Source of the DNA: Roseovarius sp. ZX-A-9
Lineage (GTDB): Bacteria > Pseudomonadota > Alphaproteobacteria > Rhodobacterales > Rhodobacteraceae
Length of the DNA stretch: 64,000 nt
Assembly: GCF_028369135.1 (NCBI RefSeq)
Contig: NZ_JAPWHW010000004.1
Location: forward strand, 1-64,000
Direction of reading: 5' to 3'
The notes under the pieces are model-generated. The model had not been told where the DNA came from. It did not search any database and worked only from the letters and a program-made list of their open reading frames with translations. A program made the position numbers and the translations under genes. How positions within the stretch are numbered: position 1 is the stretch's first letter; each line of letters starts with the position of its first letter. Positions 20,365 through 32,639 of this stretch are shown here, piece by piece.

Positions 20365-20386
20365 CCACAACATTGATTTGTGCACG

Positions 20387-20427
20387 GCGTTTCCACTTAA
20401 CCCTGCCTCAGGTTTAAGTAGAAACGC
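20387..20427 (-). repeat. Palindromic intergenic repeat, copy 2 (inverted relative to copy 1)
   Basis: GCGTTTCCACTTAA ... TTAAGTAGAAACGC is a near-perfect 14-bp inverted repeat around CCCTGCCTCAGGT-type loop sequence. Read on the minus strand it lines up with copy 1. No T-run follows, so it is not a plain terminator. It lies 40 bases upstream of the fabZ start. Confidence 0.7.
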
Positions 20428-20467
20428 TTCAGGGACATAGGGCAAAAGCCCGCGCGAAAGGACCCAC

Positions 20468-20932
20468 ATGACCGAGCCGCTCAGAAGCGCCGATATTCAC
20501 CTGATCCAGCGCATCATCCCGCATCGCTATCCTTTCCTTCTGGTCGACAAGGTGCGCGATATCGACGGGTATTCATCGGCGGTGGGGATCAAGAACGTCA
20601 CGATGAACGAGCCGCATTTTCAGGGCCATTTCCCGGGCAAACCGATCATGCCGGGCGTGACCATCATCGAGGCAATGGCACAGACCGCCGCCGTCATGGT
20701 TGGCACCGCGCTCGACATGGCCGACCGCAACATGCTGGTTTATTTCATGGCCATCGAGTCGTGCAAGTTCCGGCGCATGGTGGTGCCGGGCGACATTCTG
20801 GAAATGAAACTGACCACTCTGCGTGGCAAACCCGGTGCGAAAGTCTGGAAATTCGGCGGCGTGGCCCAAGTCGAAGGAGAGCTGGCCTGCGAAGTGCAGT
20901 TCACTGCGATGATGGACCTCGCCGGAGCATGA
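20468..20932 (+). CDS. fabZ: 3-hydroxyacyl-[acyl-carrier-protein] dehydratase FabZ
   Basis: Dehydrates 3-hydroxyacyl-ACP in fatty acid elongation and draws on the same precursor pool as LpxA. The 154-aa hotdog-fold protein shows [14 protein letters not shown] near the N-terminus, [18 protein letters not shown] with the catalytic His, and [12 protein letters not shown] with the catalytic Glu. GAAAGGACCC precedes the ATG. Its stop overlaps the lpxA start (ATGA). The usual fabZ-lpxA-lpxB order is kept, with lpxI inserted. Confidence 0.97.
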   Translation: MTEPLRSADIHLIQRIIPHRYPFLLVDKVRDIDGYSSAVGIKNVTMNEPHFQGHFPGKPIMPGVTIIEAMAQTAAVMVGTALDMADRNMLVYFMAIESCKFRRMVVPGDILEMKLTTLRGKPGAKVWKFGGVAQVEGELACEVQFTAMMDLAGA

Positions 20933-21741
20933 CATCGATGCGCAGCGATGCCGAACCCCAAGTACATCCCAGCGCGGTCATCGAACCCGGTGCGCAGATT
21001 GGTGCGGGTTGTATCATTGGCCCATTCTGCCTGATCGGCCCCGAGGTGGTTCTGGGCGACAATTGCGTCGTCAAATCCCATGTCGTGATCACCGGCGATA
21101 CGACCGTCGCCAATGACTGCAGCATCTTCTCTTTCGCCTGCGTCGGAGAGATTCCGCAGGATCAGAAATTCAAGGGCGAAAAGACCCGGCTGGAAATCGG
21201 CCCGCGTACTCGTATCCGCGAGCATGTCACGATCAACACCGGCACCGCGGGCGGCGGCAGCCTGACCCGGATCGGCGCCGATTGCCTGCTGATGGCAGGG
21301 TGCCACGTGGCGCATGACGCAATCCTCGGCGACCGGGTGATCATCGTGAACAATGCCGCTATCGCCGGGCACTGCATCATCGAGGATGACGTGCTGGTGG
21401 GCGGTTTGTCGGGCGTGCACCAGTTCGTGCGTATCGGACAGGGCGCGATCATCGGCGCGGTTACGATGGTGACGAACGATGTCATCCCCTACGGTCTGGT
21501 ACAGGCCCCGCGCGGTGAACTGGACGGGCTGAACCTTGTCGGGCTCAAGCGGCGCGGTGTGGCGCGCAGCGATATCACGGCCCTCAGGGCCGCATTTCAG
21601 ATGCTCGCACAGGGCGAAGGCGCGTTTCAGGACCGCGCCCGCCGTCTGGGCGAGGAAACCGACAGCGAATATGTGCGCAACATCGTCAAATTCGTGACCG
21701 GCCATAGCGACCGGTCCTTCCTGACGCCTGGTCAGGGCTGA
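20929..21741 (+). CDS. lpxA: UDP-N-acetylglucosamine acyltransferase LpxA
   Basis: First step of lipid A synthesis, adding a 3-hydroxyacyl chain to UDP-GlcNAc. The 270-aa protein has an N-terminal left-handed beta-helix made of hexapeptide repeats (residues 10-190) including [10 protein letters not shown] with the catalytic His, and the C-terminal helical domain starting [17 protein letters not shown]. The ATG at 20929 overlaps fabZ; an in-frame ATG at 20938 is the alternative and would give 267 aa. Confidence 0.96.
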   Translation: MTSMRSDAEPQVHPSAVIEPGAQIGAGCIIGPFCLIGPEVVLGDNCVVKSHVVITGDTTVANDCSIFSFACVGEIPQDQKFKGEKTRLEIGPRTRIREHVTINTGTAGGGSLTRIGADCLLMAGCHVAHDAILGDRVIIVNNAAIAGHCIIEDDVLVGGLSGVHQFVRIGQGAIIGAVTMVTNDVIPYGLVQAPRGELDGLNLVGLKRRGVARSDITALRAAFQMLAQGEGAFQDRARRLGEETDSEYVRNIVKFVTGHSDRSFLTPGQG

Positions 21742-21750
21742 GGCGTGCGC

Positions 21751-22557
21751 ATGGCGGGGCGTCTGGCGATCCTGGCTTGTGGTGGCGCACTGCCGGTGCG
21801 CCTTGCCGAGGCTTTTCCGGATGCGATGCAGATCACGCTGGACGGTATTCCGAGCGAATTGAGCGGATCGTCGCAAAGCTTTCAGCTAGAGAAATTTGGC
21901 GCGATCTTCGAATCCATGCGGGATGCGGGCATCACCCGCATGGTCTTTGCAGGGGATCTGACGCGCCCGCCGCTGAATCCGGCGCAGTTTGATGCCACGA
22001 TGATGCGGCTCGCGCCGGGCCTGATGCAGGCGGTGGGCAAGGGCGACGATGCGCTCTTGCGCTTTGTCATCGGGGTCTTTGAGGCCGAAGGGTTTGAGGT
22101 CGTCGGCGCGCATGAATTGCTGCCGGACCTCACCGCGCCCGCGGGGCTGCATCTGGGGCCAGAGCCTAGCCGGGGCGACGAAGCGGATATCACTCGTGGT
22201 CTTGATATACTCGATGCCATCGCGCCGCTCGATCTGGGGCAGGGATGCGCAGTGGCAGGCGGGCTGTGCCTCGGGATCGAGACGATCCAGGGCACCGACG
22301 CCAACCTGCGCTACATTGCCACCACGCCAGAGCCGCTCAAGCGCGGTCAGCGCGGCGTCTATGTCAAGGCGCCCAAGCGTGGCCAGGATCTGCGCATAGA
22401 TATGCCCGCCATCGGCGTGCGGACCATCGAGGGCGTCGCAAATGCCGGTCTGGCGGGGCTCGTGGTCGCCCAAGGTCAGGTACTGGTGCTGGAGCCAGAG
22501 GCGGTAAAGGCGGCAGTGGAGCAAAGCGGCATCTTTCTCATTTCGCGGCCAGTCTGA
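21751..22557 (+). CDS. lpxI: UDP-2,3-diacylglucosamine pyrophosphatase LpxI
   Basis: Hydrolyses UDP-2,3-diacylglucosamine to lipid X and UMP; this family (former DUF1009) replaces LpxH in alphaproteobacteria. The 268-aa protein begins MAGRLAILACGGALP and shows the LpxI segments ITRMVFAGDLTRPP, GKGDDALLRFVIG and the C-terminal KRGQDLRIDMPAIGVRT. The start is ATG 21751; a GTG at 21745 adds two residues. It overlaps the lpxB start by one base (TGATG). No LpxH-like metallophosphatase is seen in the window. Confidence 0.94.
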   Translation: MAGRLAILACGGALPVRLAEAFPDAMQITLDGIPSELSGSSQSFQLEKFGAIFESMRDAGITRMVFAGDLTRPPLNPAQFDATMMRLAPGLMQAVGKGDDALLRFVIGVFEAEGFEVVGAHELLPDLTAPAGLHLGPEPSRGDEADITRGLDILDAIAPLDLGQGCAVAGGLCLGIETIQGTDANLRYIATTPEPLKRGQRGVYVKAPKRGQDLRIDMPAIGVRTIEGVANAGLAGLVVAQGQVLVLEPEAVKAAVEQSGIFLISRPV

Positions 22558-23705
22558 TGAAAGTGTTCCTGGTTGCGGGCGAGGCGTCGGGCGACCGGCT
22601 TGGTGCCGCTCTGATGGCCGGGTTGAAGACACTCACAGATGTGGAGTTCGCCGGCGTCGGCGGCCCGCTGATGCAGTCCGAAGGGCTGGACAGCCTCTTT
22701 CCCATGGACGAGCTGAGCGTGATGGGCCTTGTCGAGGTTTTGCCCAAGTATCGACACCTGAAGCGCCGGATCGCGCAGACGGCAGAGGCGGTGCTTCAGA
22801 CACGGCCCGATGTGCTGATCACCATCGACAGTCCGGATTTCTGCCTACGTGTTGCACGTATCGTCAAGGCCCAGAGCAATACCCGCACGGTCCATTATGT
22901 CGCCCCGTCGGTCTGGGCATGGCGCCCCAAACGCGCCGAGAAAATGGCTCGGGTGATCGACCATGTGCTGGCCCTGCTACCGTTCGAGCCGCCTTATATG
23001 CAGGCGGCGGGCATGGCCTGCGATTTTGTCGGTCATCCGGTGGTGACCGAACCTGTGGCCGACGCGCCGCAGCAGGCGGCATTTCGTGCCGCGCACGGGC
23101 TGGGTGATGCGCGACTCCTTCTGGTGCTGCCGGGTTCGCGCAGTGGAGAGGTGGCGCGGCTCGGTCCGGTCTTTGGCCGCGCATTGGGGCCGGTTCTGGC
23201 AGCACATCCCACGCTACGTCTGGTGGTGCCGACCACCGGCAACGTAACGGAACAGGTGCGCCAGATTGCTGCGGATTGGCCGCAGGCGCCGCTGATCCTC
23301 GGCCCCTCTGGGCAGAGCGCGGCAGCCTACAAGCGTGACAAGGCCGCTGCTTTCGCTGCCGCCTCCGCCGCCTTGGCGGCTTCAGGCACCGTGTCGCTGG
23401 AACTGGCCGCGACCGAGACGCCGATGGTCATGGCCTATGATGCGAACTGGCTGACGCGCAGCATTATCAAACGCATGCTACTGATCGACACCGCGACCTT
23501 GGTCAACCTGGTCAGCGACACCCGCGCCGTGCCCGAATGCAACGGTGCCGACTGCACACCCGAAAAGATCGCGGCAGCCCTGCAGAAGGTGCTGGCCGAT
23601 CCGACCGCGCAACTCGCGGCGATGCGCCTGACCATGCAACGGCTGGGGCAGGGTGGAGAGGCGCCGGGCCTGCGCGCGGCCCGCGCGGTGCTGTCCCGGC
23701 TCTAA
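22557..23705 (+). CDS. lpxB: Lipid-A-disaccharide synthase
   Basis: Condenses lipid X with UDP-2,3-diacylglucosamine to form the lipid A disaccharide. The 382-aa GT19 glycosyltransferase starts MKVFLVAGEASGDRLGA and carries the family segments GVGGPLMQSEGL, DSPDFCLRVA, YVAPSVWAWRPKRA and LLPFEPPYM, plus the GSRSGEV nucleotide-sugar loop. A degenerate alanine-rich stretch near residue 265 is unremarkable. It is the last gene of the envelope block and converges on mnmA with no obvious terminator in the 49-base gap. Confidence 0.96.
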   Translation: MKVFLVAGEASGDRLGAALMAGLKTLTDVEFAGVGGPLMQSEGLDSLFPMDELSVMGLVEVLPKYRHLKRRIAQTAEAVLQTRPDVLITIDSPDFCLRVARIVKAQSNTRTVHYVAPSVWAWRPKRAEKMARVIDHVLALLPFEPPYMQAAGMACDFVGHPVVTEPVADAPQQAAFRAAHGLGDARLLLVLPGSRSGEVARLGPVFGRALGPVLAAHPTLRLVVPTTGNVTEQVRQIAADWPQAPLILGPSGQSAAAYKRDKAAAFAAASAALAASGTVSLELAATETPMVMAYDANWLTRSIIKRMLLIDTATLVNLVSDTRAVPECNGADCTPEKIAAALQKVLADPTAQLAAMRLTMQRLGQGGEAPGLRAARAVLSRL

Positions 23706-23754
23706 AATCGGGTATCAGCGGCGGCGCTGGGGTCAGCGTGCCCGGCTCAGGGGA

Positions 23755-24900
23755 TTACGCCCCGCGCCAGATCCAGCCACCGCCCAGAATACGGGTGCTG
23801 GTGGTGTCGTAGAACACGCAGGCCTGCCCGGGCGAGACGCCTTCTTCGGCGGCCAGCAATTCCACTTCGGCTGTGCCGTCCGGCAAGGGGCGGATCACCG
23901 CCTCGCGCGGCGGCCTTGTCGAGCGGACCTTGACCGCGACATGCCACTCGGCGCGGCTGACCAGCGGCGCATCGCCCAGCCAGTTGATCTCGCGCACCGG
24001 GATGGTTCGGGTGGCCAGCATCTCCTTGGGGCCGACGATGACAACCCGCGCGTCCACGTCGAGCTTCACCACATAAAGCGGCTCTTCCAGCCCGCCGATC
24101 CCCAGCCCCCGCCGCTGCCCGACGGTGTAGTGGATGACGCCGTTGTGCTGCCCCAGAACACGCCCGTCGGCATGCCTTATTTCGCCCGGCTCCGCCGCAC
24201 CGGGGCGCAGTTTCTCGATCACGCTGGCATAGTTGCCATTGGGCACAAAGCAGATGTCCTGGCTGTCGGGCTTGTCCGCGACACGCAGTCCATATTTTGC
24301 GGCAAGCGCGCGGGTGGCATCCTTGGACGGCAGATGGCCCAGCGGAAAGCGCAGGAAATCCAGCTGCTGCGGTGTCGTGGAAAACAGGAAATAGGACTGA
24401 TCGCGCGCGGCGTCGGCGGCACTGTGCAACTCGGGGCCAGAAGGGCCCATCTTGCGCTGGATGTAGTGCCCGGTTGCCATGCAATCGGCATCGAGGTCCT
24501 TGGCCATCTCCAGCAGGTCCTTGAACTTGACACGTTCATTGCAGCGGATGCAGGGCACCGGCGTGGCGCCCGCCAGATAGCTGTCGGCAAACTCGTCGAT
24601 CACCGCGTCCTTGAAGATGTTCTCGTAGTCCAGAACATAATGCGGAAAGCCCATGTCTTCGGCCACGCGGCGCGCATCGTGGATATCGATCCCGGCGCAG
24701 CACGCGCCCTTTTTGGCCAGCGCCGCCCCGTGGTCGTATAGCTGGAGCGTCACACCAACCACGTCATAGCCTTCCTCGGCCAGTTGCGCGGCCACGACCG
24801 AACTATCGACGCCGCCGGACATGGCGACGACGACGCGGGTCTTGCTCTCGGGTTTGGCAAAACCGAGTGAATTGATCGGATGTGGGTGATCGAGGGCCAT
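23755..24900 (-). CDS. mnmA: tRNA-specific 2-thiouridylase MnmA
   Basis: Installs sulfur at C2 of U34 in tRNA Lys, Glu and Gln. From the ATG at 24900 the 381-aa protein shows the PP-loop [13 protein letters not shown], the first catalytic cysteine in [13 protein letters not shown], the second in [11 protein letters not shown], and a C-terminal beta-barrel ending [10 protein letters not shown] 12-residue longer reading lacks family similarity. Its upstream region (275 bases) also carries the start region of sciP on the other strand. Confidence 0.96.
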   Translation of the reverse strand: MALDHPHPINSLGFAKPESKTRVVVAMSGGVDSSVVAAQLAEEGYDVVGVTLQLYDHGAALAKKGACCAGIDIHDARRVAEDMGFPHYVLDYENIFKDAVIDEFADSYLAGATPVPCIRCNERVKFKDLLEMAKDLDADCMATGHYIQRKMGPSGPELHSAADAARDQSYFLFSTTPQQLDFLRFPLGHLPSKDATRALAAKYGLRVADKPDSQDICFVPNGNYASVIEKLRPGAAEPGEIRHADGRVLGQHNGVIHYTVGQRRGLGIGGLEEPLYVVKLDVDARVVIVGPKEMLATRTIPVREINWLGDAPLVSRAEWHVAVKVRSTRPPREAVIRPLPDGTAEVELLAAEEGVSPGQACVFYDTTSTRILGGGWIWRGA

Positions 24901-25175
24901 CTGCGGTCTCCAGCGTTGGGCGCTTGCACCTGCCACATAAGGGCTCGGGCATGGAAACGCAAAACCCTTTGGGGTGTTTTTGCAGATTCCCGGTCGCGAC
25001 GATTTTCACAAACGCCCATACCGCGCGCGCATTACGCGCGTTTCGGACGCACGTGGTTTCAAAAGCTGAATGCGAAATCCTTTAGAAAAATCCGCTGCAT
25101 TCTGCCCGGCGCGTTTCAGCCACTGTTAAGGCCCCAAAGGCCAGTTTGGTGACAGGTTTTACGAGGGTGAGAGTG
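24901..25175. other. Intergenic region between mnmA and sciP
   Basis: This stretch must hold two divergent promoters. It contains a hairpin-forming GCAAAACCC...GGGTGTTTTTGC at 24959-24983, close to the mnmA side, and a GC-rich GCGCGCATTACGCGCG palindrome near 25026. No second protein-coding frame is convincing. Confidence 0.5.
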
Positions 25176-25454
25176 ATGTATCTGAAAAAAGTTGATGGGC
25201 AACTCGCGGTGACACTGCCGGATGGAACGGTCCTGACACAGGGCGATTTGCCCGCGCCGGACACAACGCGTTGGGTCGCTTCGCGCAAACTGGCCGTGGT
25301 GCGTGGCGTGCTTTACGGCCTTATTTCACAAAAGGAAGCGTGTAGACGCTATGCGCTGAGCGAGGATGAATTCCGCGAATGGGTCCGCGCCGTCAGCCTT
25401 CATGGCGAGGCAGCCCTGAAAGTCACGGCGTTAAAAGAATACCGACAACCTTAG
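25176..25454 (+). CDS. sciP: DUF1153 helix-turn-helix protein SciP (CtrA inhibitor)
   Basis: In Caulobacter SciP binds CtrA and blocks its activation of target promoters. The 92-aa protein begins MYLKKVDGQLAVTLPDG, has the LPAPDTTRWVASRKLAVV core and a helix-turn-helix region with SQKEACRRYALSEDEFREW (about residues 55-75), and ends KVTALKEYRQP. The ATG at 25176 sits behind GAGGGTGAGAG; an in-frame GTG at 25146 is less likely. It lies 94 bases upstream of ctrA in the same direction, so regulator and inhibitor are linked here, although a CtrA box separates them. Confidence 0.9.
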   Translation: MYLKKVDGQLAVTLPDGTVLTQGDLPAPDTTRWVASRKLAVVRGVLYGLISQKEACRRYALSEDEFREWVRAVSLHGEAALKVTALKEYRQP

Positions 25455-25481
25455 GTGGCATTTTGAAAATGAACGATTATG

Positions 25482-25497
25482 CTAACTTGTAGTTAAC
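25482..25497 (+). promoter_or_regulatory. Putative CtrA box upstream of ctrA
   Basis: CTAA-CTTGTAG-TTAAC matches the CtrA consensus TTAA-N7-TTAAC at all but one defined base. It lies 52 bases before the ctrA start and suggests autoregulation, as known for Caulobacter ctrA. Confidence 0.7.
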
Positions 25498-25548
25498 CAA
25501 TATTCGTCAGGTTTGTTTTTGATAGGGCCATAGTTACGGAGAGAGTTC

Positions 25549-26268
25549 ATGCGTGTGCTGCTGGTGGAAGATGATCCGACGACTTCCAAGAGCATCGAAT
25601 TGATGCTGACCCATGCCAATCTGAATGTCTACACGACCGAGTTGGGCGAAGAAGGAATCGATCTGGCCAAGCTCTATGACTACGACCTGATCCTGCTCGA
25701 TCTGGGACTGCCGGACATGACGGGCCATGATGTCTTTCGTCAGTTGCGGCTGGCGCGGGTAGAGACGCCGATCCTGATCCTGTCAGGCGCGGATGACACG
25801 GAAAGCAAGATCAAGGGCTTTGGCTTTGGCGCCGACGACTACCTGACAAAGCCGTTCCACCGCGAAGAGCTGGTGGCGCGCATCCATGCGATCATTCGCC
25901 GGTCCAAGGGACACTCGCAGTCTGTCATCCGGACCGGGGTGATCAATGTCAACCTGGACGCAAAGACAGTCGATGTCGGCGGCAAGACGGTGCATCTGAC
26001 CGGCAAGGAATACCAGATGCTGGAATTGCTGAGCCTGCGCAAGGGCACGACCCTGACCAAGGAAATGTTCCTCAACCACCTATATGGCGGCATGGACGAG
26101 CCGGAGTTGAAGATTATCGATGTGTTTATTTGCAAACTGCGCAAGAAGCTGAACGAAGCCACCGGCGGCAAATGCCATATCGAGACGGTCTGGGGACGTG
26201 GCTATGTGTTGCGGGACCCGGAACCGGCCGAACTGGCCGAAGAACAGCGCCTTGCCATCGGCGCTTAA
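25549..26268 (+). CDS. ctrA: Cell cycle response regulator CtrA
   Basis: OmpR-type regulator; in Rhodobacteraceae it controls motility, gene-transfer-agent and other differentiation genes rather than being essential for the cell cycle. The 239-aa protein has a receiver domain (residues 1-120) with acidic pocket EDD (7-9), phospho-acceptor Asp51 in [10 protein letters not shown] and Lys in YLTKPFH, and a winged-helix DNA-binding domain (about 125-230) with [12 protein letters not shown] and [13 protein letters not shown]. The start follows GGAGAGAGTTC. The last ten residues ([10 protein letters not shown]) are a short alanine-ending tail. Confidence 0.96.
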   Translation: MRVLLVEDDPTTSKSIELMLTHANLNVYTTELGEEGIDLAKLYDYDLILLDLGLPDMTGHDVFRQLRLARVETPILILSGADDTESKIKGFGFGADDYLTKPFHREELVARIHAIIRRSKGHSQSVIRTGVINVNLDAKTVDVGGKTVHLTGKEYQMLELLSLRKGTTLTKEMFLNHLYGGMDEPELKIIDVFICKLRKKLNEATGGKCHIETVWGRGYVLRDPEPAELAEEQRLAIGA

Positions 26269-26273
26269 CATTA

Positions 26274-26288
26274 GGGGGCAAAGCCCCC
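26274..26288 (+). other. Small hairpin just after ctrA
   Basis: GGGGGC-AAA-GCCCCC is a perfect 6-bp stem with an AAA loop, 5 bases after the ctrA stop. No T-run follows; it could stabilise the mRNA 3' end. Confidence 0.55.
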
Positions 26289-26321
26289 GACAGCCGTAAC
26301 TGGCAACCTCCTCCAAAGGTG

Positions 26322-26358
26322 AAAGGACCGCGGCCCAGAACGGGCGGCGGTCCTTTTT
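26322..26358 (+). terminator. Rho-independent terminator of ctrA
   Basis: AAAGGACCGC pairs with GCGGTCCTTT around a GGCCCAGAACGGGCG loop that itself can pair (GCCC/GGGC), followed by TTTTTAT. CCTCCTCC, an anti-Shine-Dalgarno-like motif, lies 8 bases before it at 26307-26314. Confidence 0.85.
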
Positions 26359-31058
<4,700 letters not shown>

Positions 31059-31120
31059 GCCGGAAATTTTAGGTGTGATTTCAATCGGTTGATTCGAAAT
31101 CGCACGGTTTGTTCACTTAT

Positions 31121-31135
31121 GTTCTCATAAAGTTC
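31121..31135 (+). promoter_or_regulatory. LexA (SOS) box upstream of a 40-aa membrane protein
   Basis: GTTC-TCATAAA-GTTC is a perfect match to the alphaproteobacterial LexA site GTTC-N7-GTTC. A third GTTC half-site lies at 31111-31114, six bases before the first. The box is 64 bases upstream of the small gene's start and downstream of the recG stop. Confidence 0.8.
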
Positions 31136-31198
31136 TTTACAGAACGTTTCAAAAATGAGAACAAAGGAGCAACACAACGGATTGGAAAGGAAAGCCCG

Positions 31199-31321
31199 AT
31201 GTTCCACCAGATCAAAGCCGCCGCCATCCGCTCCAACGACACCCTTCTGGGGGATGTGATCGGAGGGGCCGCGCTGATCGTCATGCTGGTTGTCGGTCTT
31301 TTTCTTCCCGGTCTCGTCTGA
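31199..31321 (+). CDS. 40-aa single-pass membrane protein, probably SOS-regulated
   Basis: The ATG at 31199 lies behind GGAAAGGAAAG and encodes 40 aa beginning MFHQIKAAAIRSNDTLLGDV. The N-terminus is basic and amphipathic; residues 20-39 form one hydrophobic helix (IGGAALIVMLVVGLFLPG), ending LV. The gene has its own upstream SOS box and a downstream terminator at 31496, so it is an independent unit rather than a recG tail. By analogy with Caulobacter SidA, a 29-aa SOS-induced inner-membrane division inhibitor, a role in division arrest after DNA damage is a reasonable hypothesis; there is no sequence similarity that I can show. Confidence 0.72.
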   Translation: MFHQIKAAAIRSNDTLLGDVIGGAALIVMLVVGLFLPGLV

Positions 31322-31495
31322 CGCCTTTAAGAGTTTCTGCCTGCGATCCATCACCTGTACCCTTTGCGTGCCTGCATCTCCTGTCCCCATTTCCGATGCA
31401 ACGTGACTGACACAGCCTGTTCCGACGTCCTCTCCGGGTTTGCCTCATTTCCCCGGACGGCACGACAGGGTTCCACAGGGGATCGCACCCCACTG

Positions 31496-31534
31496 ACCGC
31501 CGCCATCCATCCCCGGATGTGCGGCGGTTTTTTT
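31496..31534 (+). terminator. Rho-independent terminator
   Basis: ACCGCCGC pairs with GCGGCGGT, extended by CATCC/GGATG inside, followed by a run of seven T. It probably ends the SOS small-gene transcript, leaving about 170 bases of untranslated sequence after its stop, in which I see no gene. Confidence 0.85.
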
Positions 31535-31539
31535 GTGGA

Positions 31540-31731
31540 TCAGTCCCGGCGACCCGGGCGGAGAAGCCAGACTGGCACCAGGAAAGCCAGACAGGCGACA
31601 AGGAAAAGGAGGCTGGCAGCCAGCCCGATCATGTCCCCTGCACGCCATGTGGACCAGACAAAGCCGAGCGCCGACAGCGTGAAGAGGATCCAGCCGGCGA
31701 AATTGAACATCCAGGCGCTGCGTGGCGACAT
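31540..31731 (-). CDS. 63-aa membrane protein with two predicted helices
   Basis: Begins MSPRSAWMFNFAGWILF and has two hydrophobic segments (about residues 8-26 and 33-55) separated by a short WRAGD loop, ending with a basic LRPGRRD tail. I do not recognise a named family. It starts 17 bases after the stop of the IscU-like gene on the same strand, so the two probably form an operon. No catalytic motif is visible. Confidence 0.6.
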   Translation of the reverse strand: MSPRSAWMFNFAGWILFTLSALGFVWSTWRAGDMIGLAASLLFLVACLAFLVPVWLLRPGRRD

Positions 31732-31748
31732 CGGTGCGCGATCTCGGG

Positions 31749-32204
31749 TCAGGCGCAGGAACTGGCGGCAGAGGCCGCATCCAGCGCCTCGACTGAAGCT
31801 TCCAGCGCCAGAAGGATCGAGGCATGGCGATTCTTGTAGTCCTGCGCAGGTCTGAGCACTTCGAGCCCGTCGAAAGGGGCAGGCGGAGTCGGCCCGTCCG
31901 ACTTCAGCATCGCCTTGAGCGCGTCACGCGCCGCGACGACCTCGGCCCGGGTGCAGCCGACGATGTTGGCGCCGACCACGCTGGCAGCAGCCTGTCCCAG
32001 CGCGCAGGCTTTCACGTCCTGACCGTAATCGCTCACGCGCCCGTCCTCGACCTTGAGGTCAACGGTCACGGTAGAACCGCAAAGAGGCGCGCGGCGTTTC
32101 ACGGTTGCGTCCGGCTCTGCCAGACGGTCCAGTCGGGGAATGTCCGCAGCCAGCGCCAGAATGCGTGCCGAGTAGAGCTTGATCATGTCGCTGTTGCCGC
32201 TCAT
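31749..32204 (-). CDS. Iron-sulfur cluster scaffold-like protein (IscU/NifU N-terminal family)
   Basis: A 151-aa protein with the IscU-like fold pattern. Cys42 in RAPLCGSTVTV and Cys67 in VKACALGQAAASVV match the first two cluster ligands. The third conserved cysteine position (in IscU within an HCS motif) reads NRHASIL here and has no cysteine; other cysteines are Cys84 and one in the SSCA tail. It may be a divergent cluster carrier or assembly factor. The start is ATG 32204; hisI is divergent. A 63-aa membrane protein gene follows. Confidence 0.82.
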   Translation of the reverse strand: MSGNSDMIKLYSARILALAADIPRLDRLAEPDATVKRRAPLCGSTVTVDLKVEDGRVSDYGQDVKACALGQAAASVVGANIVGCTRAEVVAARDALKAMLKSDGPTPPAPFDGLEVLRPAQDYKNRHASILLALEASVEALDAASAASSCA

Positions 32205-32270
32205 CGCTTTTCCTTTGTCTCAATGTCCCATAGATAATCCGCAAGCCCCCTGTTGCCAAGGATATGTCCA

Positions 32271-32633
32271 ATGTCATTCGATCCCGCCAGCCTGACCTAT
32301 AACGACGCGGGCCTGATCCCCGCCATCGCGCAGGACGCCGCAAGCGGTGAGGTGCTGATGCTGGCCTGGATGAATGCCGACGCCGTTGCGCGCACGCTGG
32401 ACACCGGGCGCGTCACCTATTGGTCGCGCTCGCGCAGCGCGTTCTGGGTCAAGGGCGAGACGAGCGGCCATGTCCAGCGCCTGATCGAGATGCGCGTGGA
32501 TTGCGACCGCGATTGCCTGCTGATCCAGGTCGAGCAGGTCGGACCGGCCTGTCACACCAACCGGCGCAGTTGTTTTTACACCGCTTTGCGCGACGGTGTG
32601 GAAACCGAGATCATGGCGCCTATGGCAGACTGA
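32271..32633 (+). CDS. hisI: Phosphoribosyl-AMP cyclohydrolase
   Basis: Third step of histidine synthesis, opening the purine ring of PR-AMP. The 120-aa protein carries [31 protein letters not shown], and the zinc residues in [21 protein letters not shown]. It is the stand-alone HisI form, without the HisE domain fused in enterobacteria. ATG 32271 follows CAAGGAT; a TTG at 32253 is also in frame. It converges on gluQ with only 6 bases between. Confidence 0.95.
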   Translation: MSFDPASLTYNDAGLIPAIAQDAASGEVLMLAWMNADAVARTLDTGRVTYWSRSRSAFWVKGETSGHVQRLIEMRVDCDRDCLLIQVEQVGPACHTNRRSCFYTALRDGVETEIMAPMAD

Positions 32634-32639
32634 TACGCC

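Noticed and set aside
24959-24983. Terminator-like hairpin GCAAAACCC...TTTTTGC upstream of mnmA
   Set aside because: No upstream gene on either strand to end; it could be an attenuator but there is no evidence.
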